Part shown: piece after piece, positions 12,560 to 20,394 of the stretch
Numbering within the stretch: the stretch's first letter is position 1
How the letters are laid out: each line of letters opens with the position of its first letter
Position numbers and translations under genes: made by a program
The notes under the pieces: model-generated
What the model saw: only the letters and a program-made list of their open reading frames with translations
Database searches by the model: none
What the model was told of the DNA's origin: nothing
From: a virus
Direction: 5' to 3' (one strand)
IMG/VR virus record: IMGVR_UViG_3300025313_000045
Coordinates: 1 to 42,384 of that record
Length of the DNA: 42,384 nt

Positions 12560-14097
12560 TAAAGTATCGCCGCCTTTCCTTTTGCCCTACGTTCCTCATC
12601 TATCGCCCTGATAATATCCTTACCTATATCTCTTAGATCGGCGCGAGACCTAGCCATAATACCAGCTAAATTAATATTATAAGTATCCCCACCAGCTCTA
12701 TTATTTGGTATTACACTTGATCCTCTTGGTAGATTGACTAATTCGGGGCCACGTTCTCCGACCATAGCTAGACCACCAGCGAAACTATTTATACCTTTGG
12801 CAAGTTTAGGTATTTCAGGGATAGTTACACCAAACCTAATTTGTTTTGGTAGCCTATTAAAACCCCGAATCATTATATTAATCCCTGAAATAATTCCGTT
12901 CACCATTATTTTGAAATCTTTCAATACACCAACTGCCATCTTTTCTCCTGCTTTATGTAATCCCAAGAATACATTTATTAATTTCAAACCATATTCGATG
13001 ATCTTAGCGATCACTACAATCGATCCAACTATTGCCGCTACTAAAGTAATTCCTAATACCTTTGCCACCAAGACGATTTCTTTATGGTTTTGTTTCCAAA
13101 TATTCTGGAGTTCTTTAAGGACTGGTCTAACTGCATCGGCGATAATATCGTAAATTTCAATAAATATTTCTTTATTTCTAATCAACCAACCAACTACTGT
13201 TTTCATCGTGGCAATAAACGGAGGCCAAACAGTAGTAATTAAATTACCAATAATTCCAGCAAATATTTGAAAGCCCAGAATTAAATTATTAATTGCATTT
13301 TCGCCATCTTTACTTGTTGCCCAAGCTGCAAAAGATTTAACAAAGGGGGTAATGGCATTAATAATTACTCTACCAAATGTTTCTTGAAGATCGTTAAGAG
13401 CATTATTAAGTTGTTTCAATGCGCCCCCGAAAGTAGTTGAAGCAGCCTCGGCGCTACCACCAAATTCAGTTTGTAGTTCTTTTAATATAAGTTTTTGGGC
13501 ATCTAATGAATGGCCGGTTTCTACCAAATTTGTGATGACTTCTTTTTGTTTATCGTTAAAATTAACACCGACTCTACGCAGAGCAGTAATACCAAGAATA
13601 GGATCTTGTAAGGCTTTGCCCAGTTGAATGGCGGAAGATTTGGTATCCTGCCCCAAAGCTGTGGACATATTTAATACTGTTTTAGTGGCTTGAGGAAATA
13701 TATTCTTGCCTATTTTAGTAAAAGTAAGTAATAGATTTTCGGCTTCTAATACAGATTCATCGGAGAAAGTAGTAACCTTTTGGAGACTTTTAGATAAATC
13801 AATCGCCGCCTTAGAAGTAACACCGGCTACACCACCAGTAGATTTAATAACCGCATTTAATTGGGAAAGAGCGGCTTGGCTTTCGGCAGCGGCTTTAACA
13901 CTAAGGACACTAAAACCCACAAAAGCAGCGCTGGCAACAGCCCCCAATTTCAGAGCTGCCTTACCCACTCCAGCAAAAACACCACCAATTTTAGAACCAA
14001 AAGATTGAGCAGCTGTATGCGAACCTTTTAATTTAGATTTGAATTTAGCATCGTCCAAATCCAAATCCCATTCTATACGGCCAGCATTTTCAGCCAT
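12559..14097 (-). CDS. Tape measure protein
   Basis: 512 residues with the expected features: an Ala/Gly/Lys-rich N-terminus (GGVFAGVGKAALKLGAVASA), a helical region including ALRRVGVNFNDKQKEVITNLV, two hydrophobic stretches (about 235-290 and 345-375, e.g. VAAIVGSIVVIAKII), and a Gly-rich LAKGINSFAGGLAMVGERGP near the C-terminus, which is highly typical of this family. It sets tail length; at about 0.15 nm per residue the tail would be about 75 nm. It sits right after the chaperone frameshift pair. Confidence 0.9.
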   Translation of the reverse strand: MAENAGRIEWDLDLDDAKFKSKLKGSHTAAQSFGSKIGGVFAGVGKAALKLGAVASAAFVGFSVLSVKAAAESQAALSQLNAVIKSTGGVAGVTSKAAIDLSKSLQKVTTFSDESVLEAENLLLTFTKIGKNIFPQATKTVLNMSTALGQDTKSSAIQLGKALQDPILGITALRRVGVNFNDKQKEVITNLVETGHSLDAQKLILKELQTEFGGSAEAASTTFGGALKQLNNALNDLQETFGRVIINAITPFVKSFAAWATSKDGENAINNLILGFQIFAGIIGNLITTVWPPFIATMKTVVGWLIRNKEIFIEIYDIIADAVRPVLKELQNIWKQNHKEIVLVAKVLGITLVAAIVGSIVVIAKIIEYGLKLINVFLGLHKAGEKMAVGVLKDFKIMVNGIISGINIMIRGFNRLPKQIRFGVTIPEIPKLAKGINSFAGGLAMVGERGPELVNLPRGSSVIPNNRAGGDTYNINLAGIMARSRADLRDIGKDIIRAIDEERRAKGKAAIL

Positions 14098-14463
14098 CTA
14101 CATCACCTTTTTAAGCCTTTCAATTCCAGAGTAATCATCATCTTCTATTGTATCACCTTCGTTACCTGATCCTCTAGACAGAGCTTCCATAAATTGTTTT
14201 TGGTCGTCCTCTTCAAGATAAGGTAGTTGGGATACTCTTGCCAGCATTAAATAGTTTTCATATCGCAAACGATAACCTTCTTCAAGTAAGGCAAAGAAAG
14301 TAATTGCGTATTCGTTTTTTACGTCTTGGTAGGTATAGCTAGGATAAAGGTTAAGAAAGAGGGCTATAAGTTTGGAGAATCTAAGTTTTTTTTTCCTCAG
14401 TAGGTTCGGCGTTTGCTTCAGATACTTGTTGGGGAGTGGCCATTTGGGAAAGTAGGGTCTCAA
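14098..14463 (-). CDS. Tail assembly chaperone, second (frameshifted) part
   Basis: The frame from about 14395 downwards encodes LRFSKLIALFLNLYPSY then YRLRYENYLMLARVSQL, an alpha-helical domain typical of the 'T' part of G/GT chaperones. Its nominal start at 14463 has no ribosome-binding site, and upstream codons overlap the first frame, so it is made as an extension of the 14381-14731 product by ribosomal slippage on A9 (14386-14394). Expected fusion spans 14098-14731. Confidence 0.75.
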   Translation of the reverse strand: MRPYFPKWPLPNKYLKQTPNLLRKKKLRFSKLIALFLNLYPSYTYQDVKNEYAITFFALLEEGYRLRYENYLMLARVSQLPYLEEDDQKQFMEALSRGSGNEGDTIEDDDYSGIERLKKVM

Positions 14464-14731
14464 GAGCTAGAATTTGACCGATACTTAAATCTTTGCCTTC
14501 CAGTTCTGGTATAACCCTAACTAAAATTGCTTTCATTTCCTCTACGATAGGTTCGTAGTCAAGGGTACCAGTATTATCTCCTTCCATCTTCTTGGCAAAT
14601 TTAACCATCGCCATTAACTCACCCATCTTGGGAGGATTAACAGTTATTATTTCACCGCCAAATCTAACTTTTTTAGGTTCGGGAACTAAAGCATCGAGGT
14701 CAAGGATCTCTTCATTCATATTGGTTGTCAA
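14381..14731 (-). CDS. Tail assembly chaperone, first part (gpG-like)
   Basis: A 116-residue acidic protein (MNEEILDLDALVPEPKKVRF; VKFAKKMEGDN; ILALETLLSQM) ending TEEKKT and TAG at 14381-14383. It has the usual size and composition of gpG-type chaperones that coat the tape measure during tail assembly. The last codons contain nine A, and the next open frame is entered by a +1 (equivalently -2) shift; the -1 frame meets TAG within seven codons. Both products are expected in fixed ratio. Confidence 0.8.
   Translation of the reverse strand: MTTNMNEEILDLDALVPEPKKVRFGGEIITVNPPKMGELMAMVKFAKKMEGDNTGTLDYEPIVEEMKAILVRVIPELEGKDLSIGQILALETLLSQMATPQQVSEANAEPTEEKKT
14386..14394 (-). promoter_or_regulatory. 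A9 slippery run for ribosomal frameshift
   Basis: Minus strand reads GAG GAA AAA AAA ACT TAG in frame 0. Slippage by -2 or +1 on the nine A gives AAA AAA CTT AGA and continues for 100 codons. The stop directly after the run is characteristic of recoding sites. Confidence 0.75.
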
Positions 14732-14738
14732 GGTAGCC

Positions 14739-15266
14739 TCAACTTATGTTCGTAAGGCCAATGTGTCCAAGTCTGCGACCAGAAGGTTGAGACTCATCCA
14801 CTAAGGCTTCAAAAGTAACTTCAACTGCTTCCTGATCTTTAACTTTGTAGTTTAAGGCAATGTTATTTGTATTAACTGCTTTGTAATAAACAACATCCTC
14901 TGTTAGATCACTAGCAGCATTTTTAATCGGGTGAAGTGTTAGTAAAGCAGCAAATTGTCTAAGTAAAGTACCGGAGTCTGTGCCAAAAGCATTTCTTGTA
15001 CCGGCTGTGCCAGTTTGATTTAAGCCTTCTGGGTTAATTCTTGTAAGAAGCTCGGCTACTGGCTCGGCAAACTTAGCTTTAATAGTGGCCTTGTGACCAA
15101 TAACTGCTTTATCAATTGGGGAATCACCATATTTATCAACGACTAAATCTTGAAAGTTACGTTCTATTTCTACGTCTATACCTTCAAGGGTATGGCCTAG
15201 ATCAACACCATTAAAAACAAAGTTACAGATACCTATTCTTATGTTGGCTATTTGTTTTAAACTCAT
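14739..15266 (-). CDS. Major tail tube protein
   Basis: 175 residues, beta-sandwich type with VDLGHTLEGIDVEIERNF, an IKAKFAEPVAELLTRI segment and a late VEVTFEALVDE strand. Size, composition and position between the completion genes and the chaperones fit the tail tube subunit. A ribosome-binding-like AAGGTGA lies rather far upstream (about 13 bases). Assignment is by context as much as by sequence. Confidence 0.7.
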   Translation of the reverse strand: MSLKQIANIRIGICNFVFNGVDLGHTLEGIDVEIERNFQDLVVDKYGDSPIDKAVIGHKATIKAKFAEPVAELLTRINPEGLNQTGTAGTRNAFGTDSGTLLRQFAALLTLHPIKNAASDLTEDVVYYKAVNTNNIALNYKVKDQEAVEVTFEALVDESQPSGRRLGHIGLTNIS

Positions 15267-15286
15267 CTGTTTATATTATTTCACCT

Positions 15287-15697
15287 TTAAGAAATATTTG
15301 CAAGACTTCTACAAGTAAACAAAAAAGAAATCTTGTGCTGCTTACTTCCTTCCTCTGTCCTATCTACATCTAGTATATCACTAACCGCTAGGCTGCTGTA
15401 AATATACCAATTATTAAGTGAGTAGTTTGATTTCCTATGAAGCTGATCTTTTATCTGACGCGCCATATCATAACCGGCCGGGGTATTATCGTAGATTGTC
15501 CAGAAATCAGTAATGATATTATCGTTATCTATATACTCGTGAGGAGCGGGACTGGGAGCTGGAATAATTAAAACAGCATTAGTTACACCTTGCGGCAGCT
15601 CGCCTTCAAATAAATTAGTGCCGGCAGTTAATCGAAAGGCTGGAATGTTAGCCAGAAAATCTACTAGATCATTTGATAGTGAAGTTAATAAAGCCAT
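15287..15697 (-). CDS. Tail completion / terminator protein
   Basis: 136 residues: N-terminal helix (LSNDLVDFLANIPAFRLT), then FEGELPQGVTNAVLIIPAPS and alternating strands to a conserved-looking HKISFLFTCRS end. The alpha/beta pattern and place before the tail tube match tail terminator (gpU/minor capsid-type) proteins, which cap the growing tail and join it to the head. Adjacent to the gp10-like gene with 1-base overlap. Confidence 0.6.
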   Translation of the reverse strand: MALLTSLSNDLVDFLANIPAFRLTAGTNLFEGELPQGVTNAVLIIPAPSPAPHEYIDNDNIITDFWTIYDNTPAGYDMARQIKDQLHRKSNYSLNNWYIYSSLAVSDILDVDRTEEGSKQHKISFLFTCRSLANIS

Positions 15698-16068
15698 TAG
15701 TAACCTTCCGATCTTGCCGCTTGTTTAACTAAATTGGTAAAGTTTTTAGCGGTTGTATTTATTGCTGCTTGAAACCATCCCTTGCCAGTACCAGGAGTTG
15801 TATAATGTCTGACAACGTGGGAACCGTCAAAGCGGCTACCACGCTCCTGAAAGGCCGCATATTCTAAAGGTACTACTACCCTATATCTACTACTAGAAAC
15901 CCTCTCATGGCGTGTACGCGCCCTCAGAGAGCCTTTATCTTTAGGTGTTCGACCCCCAGTTTTAATAATCGTTTCAATATCTTGCGCTGCGGAAGCTAAA
16001 GAACGATCTTTTATTCGTTCGTTTTTAAGTAAAATTCTGTCTGTATGATCGATAATTCTATATCCCAT
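15697..16068 (-). CDS. HK97 gp10-like tail completion protein
   Basis: 123 residues, basic, with TGGRTPKDKGSLRARTRHE, VVVPLEYAAFQERGS and a C-terminal helix ending VKQAARSEGY. The EYAAFQERGSR element is typical of the HK97 gp10/minor tail completion family. It should join tail to neck. Immediately follows the adaptor gene. Confidence 0.75.
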   Translation of the reverse strand: MGYRIIDHTDRILLKNERIKDRSLASAAQDIETIIKTGGRTPKDKGSLRARTRHERVSSSRYRVVVPLEYAAFQERGSRFDGSHVVRHYTTPGTGKGWFQAAINTTAKNFTNLVKQAARSEGY

Positions 16069-16401
16069 TTAGCTTACCTGCCTCATGTGGTTGACTTCGG
16101 TCTTGATAAAATCGGTTGTATTATCTAGCATTGTCCTTTTACCTTGAATTATTTTAACTATCCGGTAGTGTTCGCTGTTGTAGGCAATAACGTCCCCTCT
16201 AACTATACCGCTATCTGCTGGAAACCAGAAAATTCCCTCAATACTAATACCTTCTTTGTAATCTACTTGACGTAATGAAGAAATATCACGATATAAACAG
16301 ACTACGGTTGTAGCTGTACCAAAAGCAATATCACCATGACGATCGCGAGTTGGATGATAGAAACTTGCAGTCTCTACCATTTTTCTTTGTAGACTTAACA
16401 T
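16069..16401 (-). CDS. Head-tail adaptor (stopper) protein
   Basis: A 110-residue beta-barrel-type protein: ATASFYHPTRDRHGDIAFG-like start, internal ISSLRQVDYKEG, SGIVRGDVIAYNSEHYRIVK, end TEVNHMRQVS. This matches the phage head closure or 'head-tail adaptor' family that plugs the portal after DNA filling. Located between the gp6-like connector and the gp10-like gene, the standard order. Confidence 0.75.
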   Translation of the reverse strand: MLSLQRKMVETASFYHPTRDRHGDIAFGTATTVVCLYRDISSLRQVDYKEGISIEGIFWFPADSGIVRGDVIAYNSEHYRIVKIIQGKRTMLDNTTDFIKTEVNHMRQVS

Positions 16402-16407
16402 ACATTT

Positions 16408-17061
16408 TTAATAGATTCCTAAAGTATCTTCAGCTTCCTCACTTAAATTACTGCCGGGTGAATCATCTACTAAAGGAGTACGTCTGGAATCCATAAGGGC
16501 TTTGACTACGGGATCGTCATTAAACGGGTTGCCGGAGTTATCACCAAAGACTACTTCGTGGCCTTCTATCTTTTCAGACTTCAAGCCTAGAGCCGCCTCT
16601 GGGCTGGATAGCATTGTTCCAACTACACGGGTAGCGATAGTTTTAATGTCGGAAGGCACGCCGCCTTCTTCGGCAGCATACTCTGTAAAGTCGGCAGTAA
16701 CTCTAATATTTTTAAATCCTCTGGGTGTTCTACCAAAGCGCATAGTTATCATTCTGGTTATTGAACTATTGGTAGGTTCCGCTACATAAGTATCGGTAGT
16801 TATCTCGGTATTAACACTTAAATCAGTATCGACAACTGATACATCGGTAATATTTTGGCAGGGATCAATCTCGGTATGACGACTCCCACCATCGAAATAT
16901 CTTACTGCCGCATATAAAGAGGCGGTATTCTTAAAAGTGGTGTCTAAATCTTTGTCTATTTGGCGTTCCACAGCGAAAACTAGAGTAGATAAAAGATTAG
17001 ATTCTTGGGCGGTTAAGTCTCTATTTAGAAATTGCTCGATAAGTTCTTGGTTTGTATACAT
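16408..17061 (-). CDS. Head-tail connector protein (gp6/gp15-like)
   Basis: 217 residues beginning MYTNQELIEQFLNRDLTAQE, with a helix-rich N-terminus (VFAVERQIDKDLD) and a C-terminal region rich in Gly, Asp and Ser. The first half has the alpha-helical bundle pattern of the phage gp6-like head-tail connector that binds the portal. AGAAAGGAAAAA before the ATG is a good ribosome-binding site. Confidence 0.65.
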   Translation of the reverse strand: MYTNQELIEQFLNRDLTAQESNLLSTLVFAVERQIDKDLDTTFKNTASLYAAVRYFDGGSRHTEIDPCQNITDVSVVDTDLSVNTEITTDTYVAEPTNSSITRMITMRFGRTPRGFKNIRVTADFTEYAAEEGGVPSDIKTIATRVVGTMLSSPEAALGLKSEKIEGHEVVFGDNSGNPFNDDPVVKALMDSRRTPLVDDSPGSNLSEEAEDTLGIY

Positions 17062-17144
17062 TTTTTCCTTTCTTTTTCTTATTAACTACGTTTTCTTCAT
17101 CAATCATAGCATTTCTGATTTGCTTTCGCTTTAACATAAAGTAA

Positions 17145-17798
17145 TTATACAGCTTTTCTTTTCCACTTGCGACCAATTGTTCCACCCTTACGATTAAGTC
17201 CCCGCATCCGCTCTTTACTTTTATAGACATGGTCTAACTCACCAACTGTCTTTTTCTTGTGGCAATCAATACACAGTGTTTGACCATTATCTACATTCCA
17301 AAAGTCAGGACAGTCTCTAGCCTGTTGTACAGATTTAATAGTGTGTATCTCCATAAGTTTATGAAACATCAGTGGGTAGTGGTCAGCATTTAACCTACCT
17401 CCACGTTTACCACATGATTGGCAGGTATAATCATCTTTAACATAAACTTTTGTTCGCCATTCGATATAAGGAACTATCCTTCTAATTTTTTCCGCTAGTG
17501 GGCTTATACCACCTTTCCAGTTACTATTCTTTTCCCCAGTTATTCTGGGGTCATTTTTCTTAAAAGCCGTTTGATTAGGTGGCTTTCCAACTCGAAATTT
17601 ATTTTCCTTTAGTTGACAATCCCTAGAACAGTATTTGGGCATCATTTTAGGGTTTTCTAAACCCTTTTTATACGCATAATCACTTCGCCAAAACTCTTTG
17701 TTACATCTAACACAATTAAAATAATGGCGACTATGACTTTTTGTAGTTCTTTTTTTACCTAACCAATAACCACCCTCACCTTTTAAGAATTTTCCCAT
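17145..17798 (-). CDS. HNH homing endonuclease inserted after the capsid gene
   Basis: 217 residues with three zinc sites: CVRCNKEFWRS, YCSRDC and CQSCGKRGG, an HNH core ADHYPL ... CIDCHKKK, and the motif NSNWKGGIS shared with the other HNH protein (8093-8653). This is a selfish mobile endonuclease between capsid and connector genes. It has its own promoter immediately upstream (17825-17853) and is preceded by a terminator, so the insertion appears to have brought, or been tolerated because of, separate transcription. Confidence 0.9.
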   Translation of the reverse strand: MGKFLKGEGGYWLGKKRTTKSHSRHYFNCVRCNKEFWRSDYAYKKGLENPKMMPKYCSRDCQLKENKFRVGKPPNQTAFKKNDPRITGEKNSNWKGGISPLAEKIRRIVPYIEWRTKVYVKDDYTCQSCGKRGGRLNADHYPLMFHKLMEIHTIKSVQQARDCPDFWNVDNGQTLCIDCHKKKTVGELDHVYKSKERMRGLNRKGGTIGRKWKRKAV

Positions 17799-17801
17799 AA
17801 C

Positions 17802-17823
17802 TAGAAAAGCCCCTTTCAGGGCT
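17802..17823 (-). terminator. Intrinsic terminator after the capsid gene
   Basis: Minus-strand AGCCC (17823-17819) pairs with GGGCT (17812-17808) around a short loop, followed by TTTTC. It should end the capsid transcript before the HNH gene. Confidence 0.7.
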
Positions 17824-17824
17824 A

Positions 17825-17853
17825 ATTCTAGGACAATCTTATTTAATTGTCAA
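17825..17853 (-). promoter_or_regulatory. Sigma70-type promoter overlapping the capsid terminator
   Basis: TTGACA (17853-17848), 17-base spacer, TAGAAT (17830-17825). Transcription would begin near 17818, after the 5' arm of the terminator stem has passed, so the new RNA lacks the hairpin and escapes termination. It serves the HNH gene and probably the connector genes. Confidence 0.75.
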
Positions 17854-17866
17854 GAGACTGTTCCCG

Positions 17867-19231
17867 TCAACTGACGGTTCCGACACCTAAGATTACAAAT
17901 CTAGGAGCATCGTTAGCATTCAAGAATCCTAACAATCTAACAACGAATCTCAAAGCAGTACCATCTTGAGTAGCCAGGTTGAAATCGCTTCCACCTGCAT
18001 CTTTAACAGTAGCTTCTCGAAGGGCGGTAACTACCATACCTCTCTTTGTGTAAAGAGTGTAGTAGGATAGATCGCCATAAACTGCTTCAGTTCCCGGGTT
18101 TGGAACGTCCGAAGCCTTATTAAGAACTCTAGTAAAGACGATCGGAGTACCCCAAGGAGTAGCAGGGTTGTTGTTGTTTGGAACCCAACCCGCGGCCGTG
18201 TTCAAACTACCTGCAATGTAATGGTCATTAGTAGTACCTACAGTTTGGATCAAGTAGTTCCAAGTCTGTCGGCGCATATACCATTTGTAGTTTGAGCTAT
18301 CGATACCATCCTCGATTGCGTTTTCAGCATTAAGGATATCACCCCAAGTTATTGTGCTACCAGCACCACTAACAGGTTCAGTAATCACCCCAGAAGTGTG
18401 AGCAATACCGCTAGTTGCATTGGTAAAGACAATTTGATCCTGAAGTTTCGCTAAGGCACGAGCCATTTCACGAGTTACCAATCCCCAGAAGTCTATAGCT
18501 GAATCTTCTGTGAGTTCGTCTGTTGCAGTAACTATCAAAGCATACTTGGTAAGGGCTTTAACCTCGCTGTTGAAAGCAAGTTTACCACCGCTTTTAGCAC
18601 CAGCTTCAGCAGTAGATACGAAGGAAAGCTCATTGGTTATACCAATTTGCTTAACTTGGTTACTTACAACTGTACGGATAGTTGCATTTGCAGCCGCTAC
18701 ACCATACTTAGGTAGGTTTTCGTGAATTGCCGTCTCAAAGTCTGGATAAGGAACCAATACGGCACCATCGGCATCTGTAGTCTCGTTACCATAGTTTGCT
18801 TTTTCGCGAACCTCCATAGCATCTTGCTTATACTCATTAAGAGTTATTAGATCACCAGATGCTAATGCTCTTGCAGCTTTAAGCAAGCGCATTTCTTTAG
18901 ATTCGTGAGCAAATTTTGATTCGATTTCGATTTCGCCAAGTTCGGCACCACCAGCATCAAATGATTTGACTTTAATAGTACCTAACTCACCCTTAGAAGT
19001 ACCTTTGTCAGCAGCTTCTTTATCCTCACCATCTACAACTGCCTTTTTAGAGACAGTTTCGATAGAGGCTAGAGTAGCTTCGACTGTCTGTTTGATAGTT
19101 TCAGCCATATCGGTTTTCATACCCTCTGATACTTTTTCAGAGATAGCCTTTAAAGCATCACCATCAAGTTCGACTTTGGTTTCCTCAACCTCATCAATAA
19201 CTTCTTCAGTTTTTTCTTTTTCTTCTGTCAT
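17867..19231 (-). CDS. Major capsid protein (HK97 fold)
   Basis: 454 residues. The first about 120 are acidic and helical (EKEKTEEVIDEVEETKVELD), the scaffolding-like delta domain removed by the protease. The rest has HK97-type signposts: EVREKANYGNETTDADGAVL (N-arm to E-loop), a spine helix ITREMARALAKLQDQIVF-like, WVPNNNNPATPWGTPIV and VTALREATVKDAGG in the A domain. It forms the head shell. GGGGGTGAACATAA before ATG is a strong ribosome-binding site, fitting the need for hundreds of copies. The protease gene lies directly upstream. Confidence 0.9.
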   Translation of the reverse strand: MTEEKEKTEEVIDEVEETKVELDGDALKAISEKVSEGMKTDMAETIKQTVEATLASIETVSKKAVVDGEDKEAADKGTSKGELGTIKVKSFDAGGAELGEIEIESKFAHESKEMRLLKAARALASGDLITLNEYKQDAMEVREKANYGNETTDADGAVLVPYPDFETAIHENLPKYGVAAANATIRTVVSNQVKQIGITNELSFVSTAEAGAKSGGKLAFNSEVKALTKYALIVTATDELTEDSAIDFWGLVTREMARALAKLQDQIVFTNATSGIAHTSGVITEPVSGAGSTITWGDILNAENAIEDGIDSSNYKWYMRRQTWNYLIQTVGTTNDHYIAGSLNTAAGWVPNNNNPATPWGTPIVFTRVLNKASDVPNPGTEAVYGDLSYYTLYTKRGMVVTALREATVKDAGGSDFNLATQDGTALRFVVRLLGFLNANDAPRFVILGVGTVS

Positions 19232-19244
19232 TTATGTTCACCCC

Positions 19245-20153
19245 CTAACTTTTTAAGGATACTTTGAGAATATGAGCTGTAGTGTCAGACTCTTTGCGAA
19301 TCTGTCCTACAGTCTTGGTAAGAGTAATCTTGTGGATTCTCTTAACCTTCTCAGGAGCAGCTTCGTTTCGGGAAGCCTTGTGGGTTTCCTTTAGAAGTGC
19401 AACAAGAGCGTCTAAGTTTTTAATATGAGTTTCTAGTTCATCTTTACTCGATTTTTCAGCAAGATTTTTAACAACAAAGTCTTTATATTCATTTCTAAAT
19501 TCTTCTTCTGTTTTACCAAGCGACCTAGTAATTAACGCTCCGCGATCAGCCGGTACGGGTACAACTGAAAACTCGACCATCTCTGATTGAAGTATTTTGG
19601 TAAAATCCTGCGACCATTCCTTTACTACAACACCAATAGAAACGGCGTTAAGATACCCGCCTTTTATCATTTTATAAACTGTGGCAGCGAAATCGTATTC
19701 TTCTACTGCTAATTTGAATTTGGAGATAATCTTTCCGTCTGTTTTTCTAGTGGAAATAGCTTTACCTATAGGAAGTGAGTAGTAGTCGTGTCCATAAAGA
19801 ACGACTGAATTGTCTTTATAACTTTTAATATCGACACCGGCAATTTCAATTTGCTCGCCTTGTCGATCTACTTGACCGGTATTTATAGTGGCTTCTAAAA
19901 CCCCATCACCTAAGTCTTTGGTTTCTTCAGCTTCAAAAAGACCTTTAATATATACTTTCTCACCTACTTCTCTTTTTATTGTTTCCATATTTGCATCCTT
20001 ACATTTCTTGCTACACATAGATTCAGCCATCGCTATTGCCTGGTCCTGATCCATATCTGGATTTTCATCCATAATCTCAGGAATTTTCCTTGAGACACAT
20101 TCATTCTTTGTCTCATCATCCATCCGGCACATTGGCGATTTAACTGTTTCCAT
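19245..20153 (-). CDS. Prohead protease with N-terminal cysteine-rich segment
   Basis: 302 residues. The protease core (about 60-225) shows H122 (VVLYGHDYYSLPIG) and S172 (GYLNAVSIGVVVKEW), the catalytic His and Ser of the HK97-type (U35) prohead protease, which trims the capsid delta domain. The first 55 residues are unusual: C9, C19, C47 and C51 around an acidic helix (DENPDMDQDQAIAMAESMC), a possible metal-binding module. The C-terminal tail is Lys-rich. Start ATG follows TTTAGGAAAA, a site that overlaps the T-run of the terminator at 20164-20210. Confidence 0.85.
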   Translation of the reverse strand: METVKSPMCRMDDETKNECVSRKIPEIMDENPDMDQDQAIAMAESMCSKKCKDANMETIKREVGEKVYIKGLFEAEETKDLGDGVLEATINTGQVDRQGEQIEIAGVDIKSYKDNSVVLYGHDYYSLPIGKAISTRKTDGKIISKFKLAVEEYDFAATVYKMIKGGYLNAVSIGVVVKEWSQDFTKILQSEMVEFSVVPVPADRGALITRSLGKTEEEFRNEYKDFVVKNLAEKSSKDELETHIKNLDALVALLKETHKASRNEAAPEKVKRIHKITLTKTVGQIRKESDTTAHILKVSLKS

Positions 20154-20163
20154 TTTTCCTAAA

Positions 20164-20210
20164 TAAAAACCCCAAAGAACTTGAACCGAATGTTCAAACT
20201 ATTTGAGGTT
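20164..20210 (-). terminator. Attenuator-like terminator before the protease gene
   Basis: Arms 20192-20210 and 20168-20186 (19 bases each) around CGAAT. On the minus-strand RNA the stem has a single mismatch because three C-A/A-C pairs on the plus strand become G-U pairs, so it is built for the minus strand. GGGGTTTTTATTT follows. It stands 10 bases before the protease start, so it may regulate capsid-operon expression. Confidence 0.75.
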
Positions 20211-20229
20211 CATTGACCTTAGTATTTAA

Positions 20230-20394
20230 TTATCTACTTAATATGTTACTAGCTTCTTGTTTTGTTGTCAAATAAAATTGGGAGAAATATTTAATATTAT
20301 TAAATTGTTTACAACGAGAGCATTTTATTTCAATATCAGCAAGGTCGCCTTTGAAAAGCAAATGAGAACAGAATTTACAATTATGCTCTTTCAT
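20230..20394 (-). CDS. Com-like zinc finger protein
   Basis: 54 residues with C6-x2-C9 and C25-x2-C28 (HNCKFCSHLLFKG; IEIKCSRCKQFNN), the arrangement and spacing of the Mu Com family, small zinc-finger proteins that bind an RNA hairpin and activate translation of a downstream phage gene. The ATG overlaps the TGA of the upstream gene (20391-20394). Directly downstream stand a terminator-like hairpin and the protease gene, so an RNA target is at hand. Whether it regulates that hairpin is inference. Confidence 0.7.
   Translation of the reverse strand: MKEHNCKFCSHLLFKGDLADIEIKCSRCKQFNNIKYFSQFYLTTKQEASNILSR
20243..20271 (-). promoter_or_regulatory. Possible promoter for protease and capsid genes
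   Basis: TTGACA (20271-20266), 17-base spacer, TAACAT (20248-20243; four of six -10 matches). It lies inside the 3' end of the Com-like gene and would make a transcript starting with the attenuator hairpin. Confidence 0.45.

Noticed and set aside
17021-17230. 69-residue frame overlapping the HNH and connector genes
   Set aside because: It overlaps two well supported genes in other frames; a 38-codon internal start has no ribosome-binding site.
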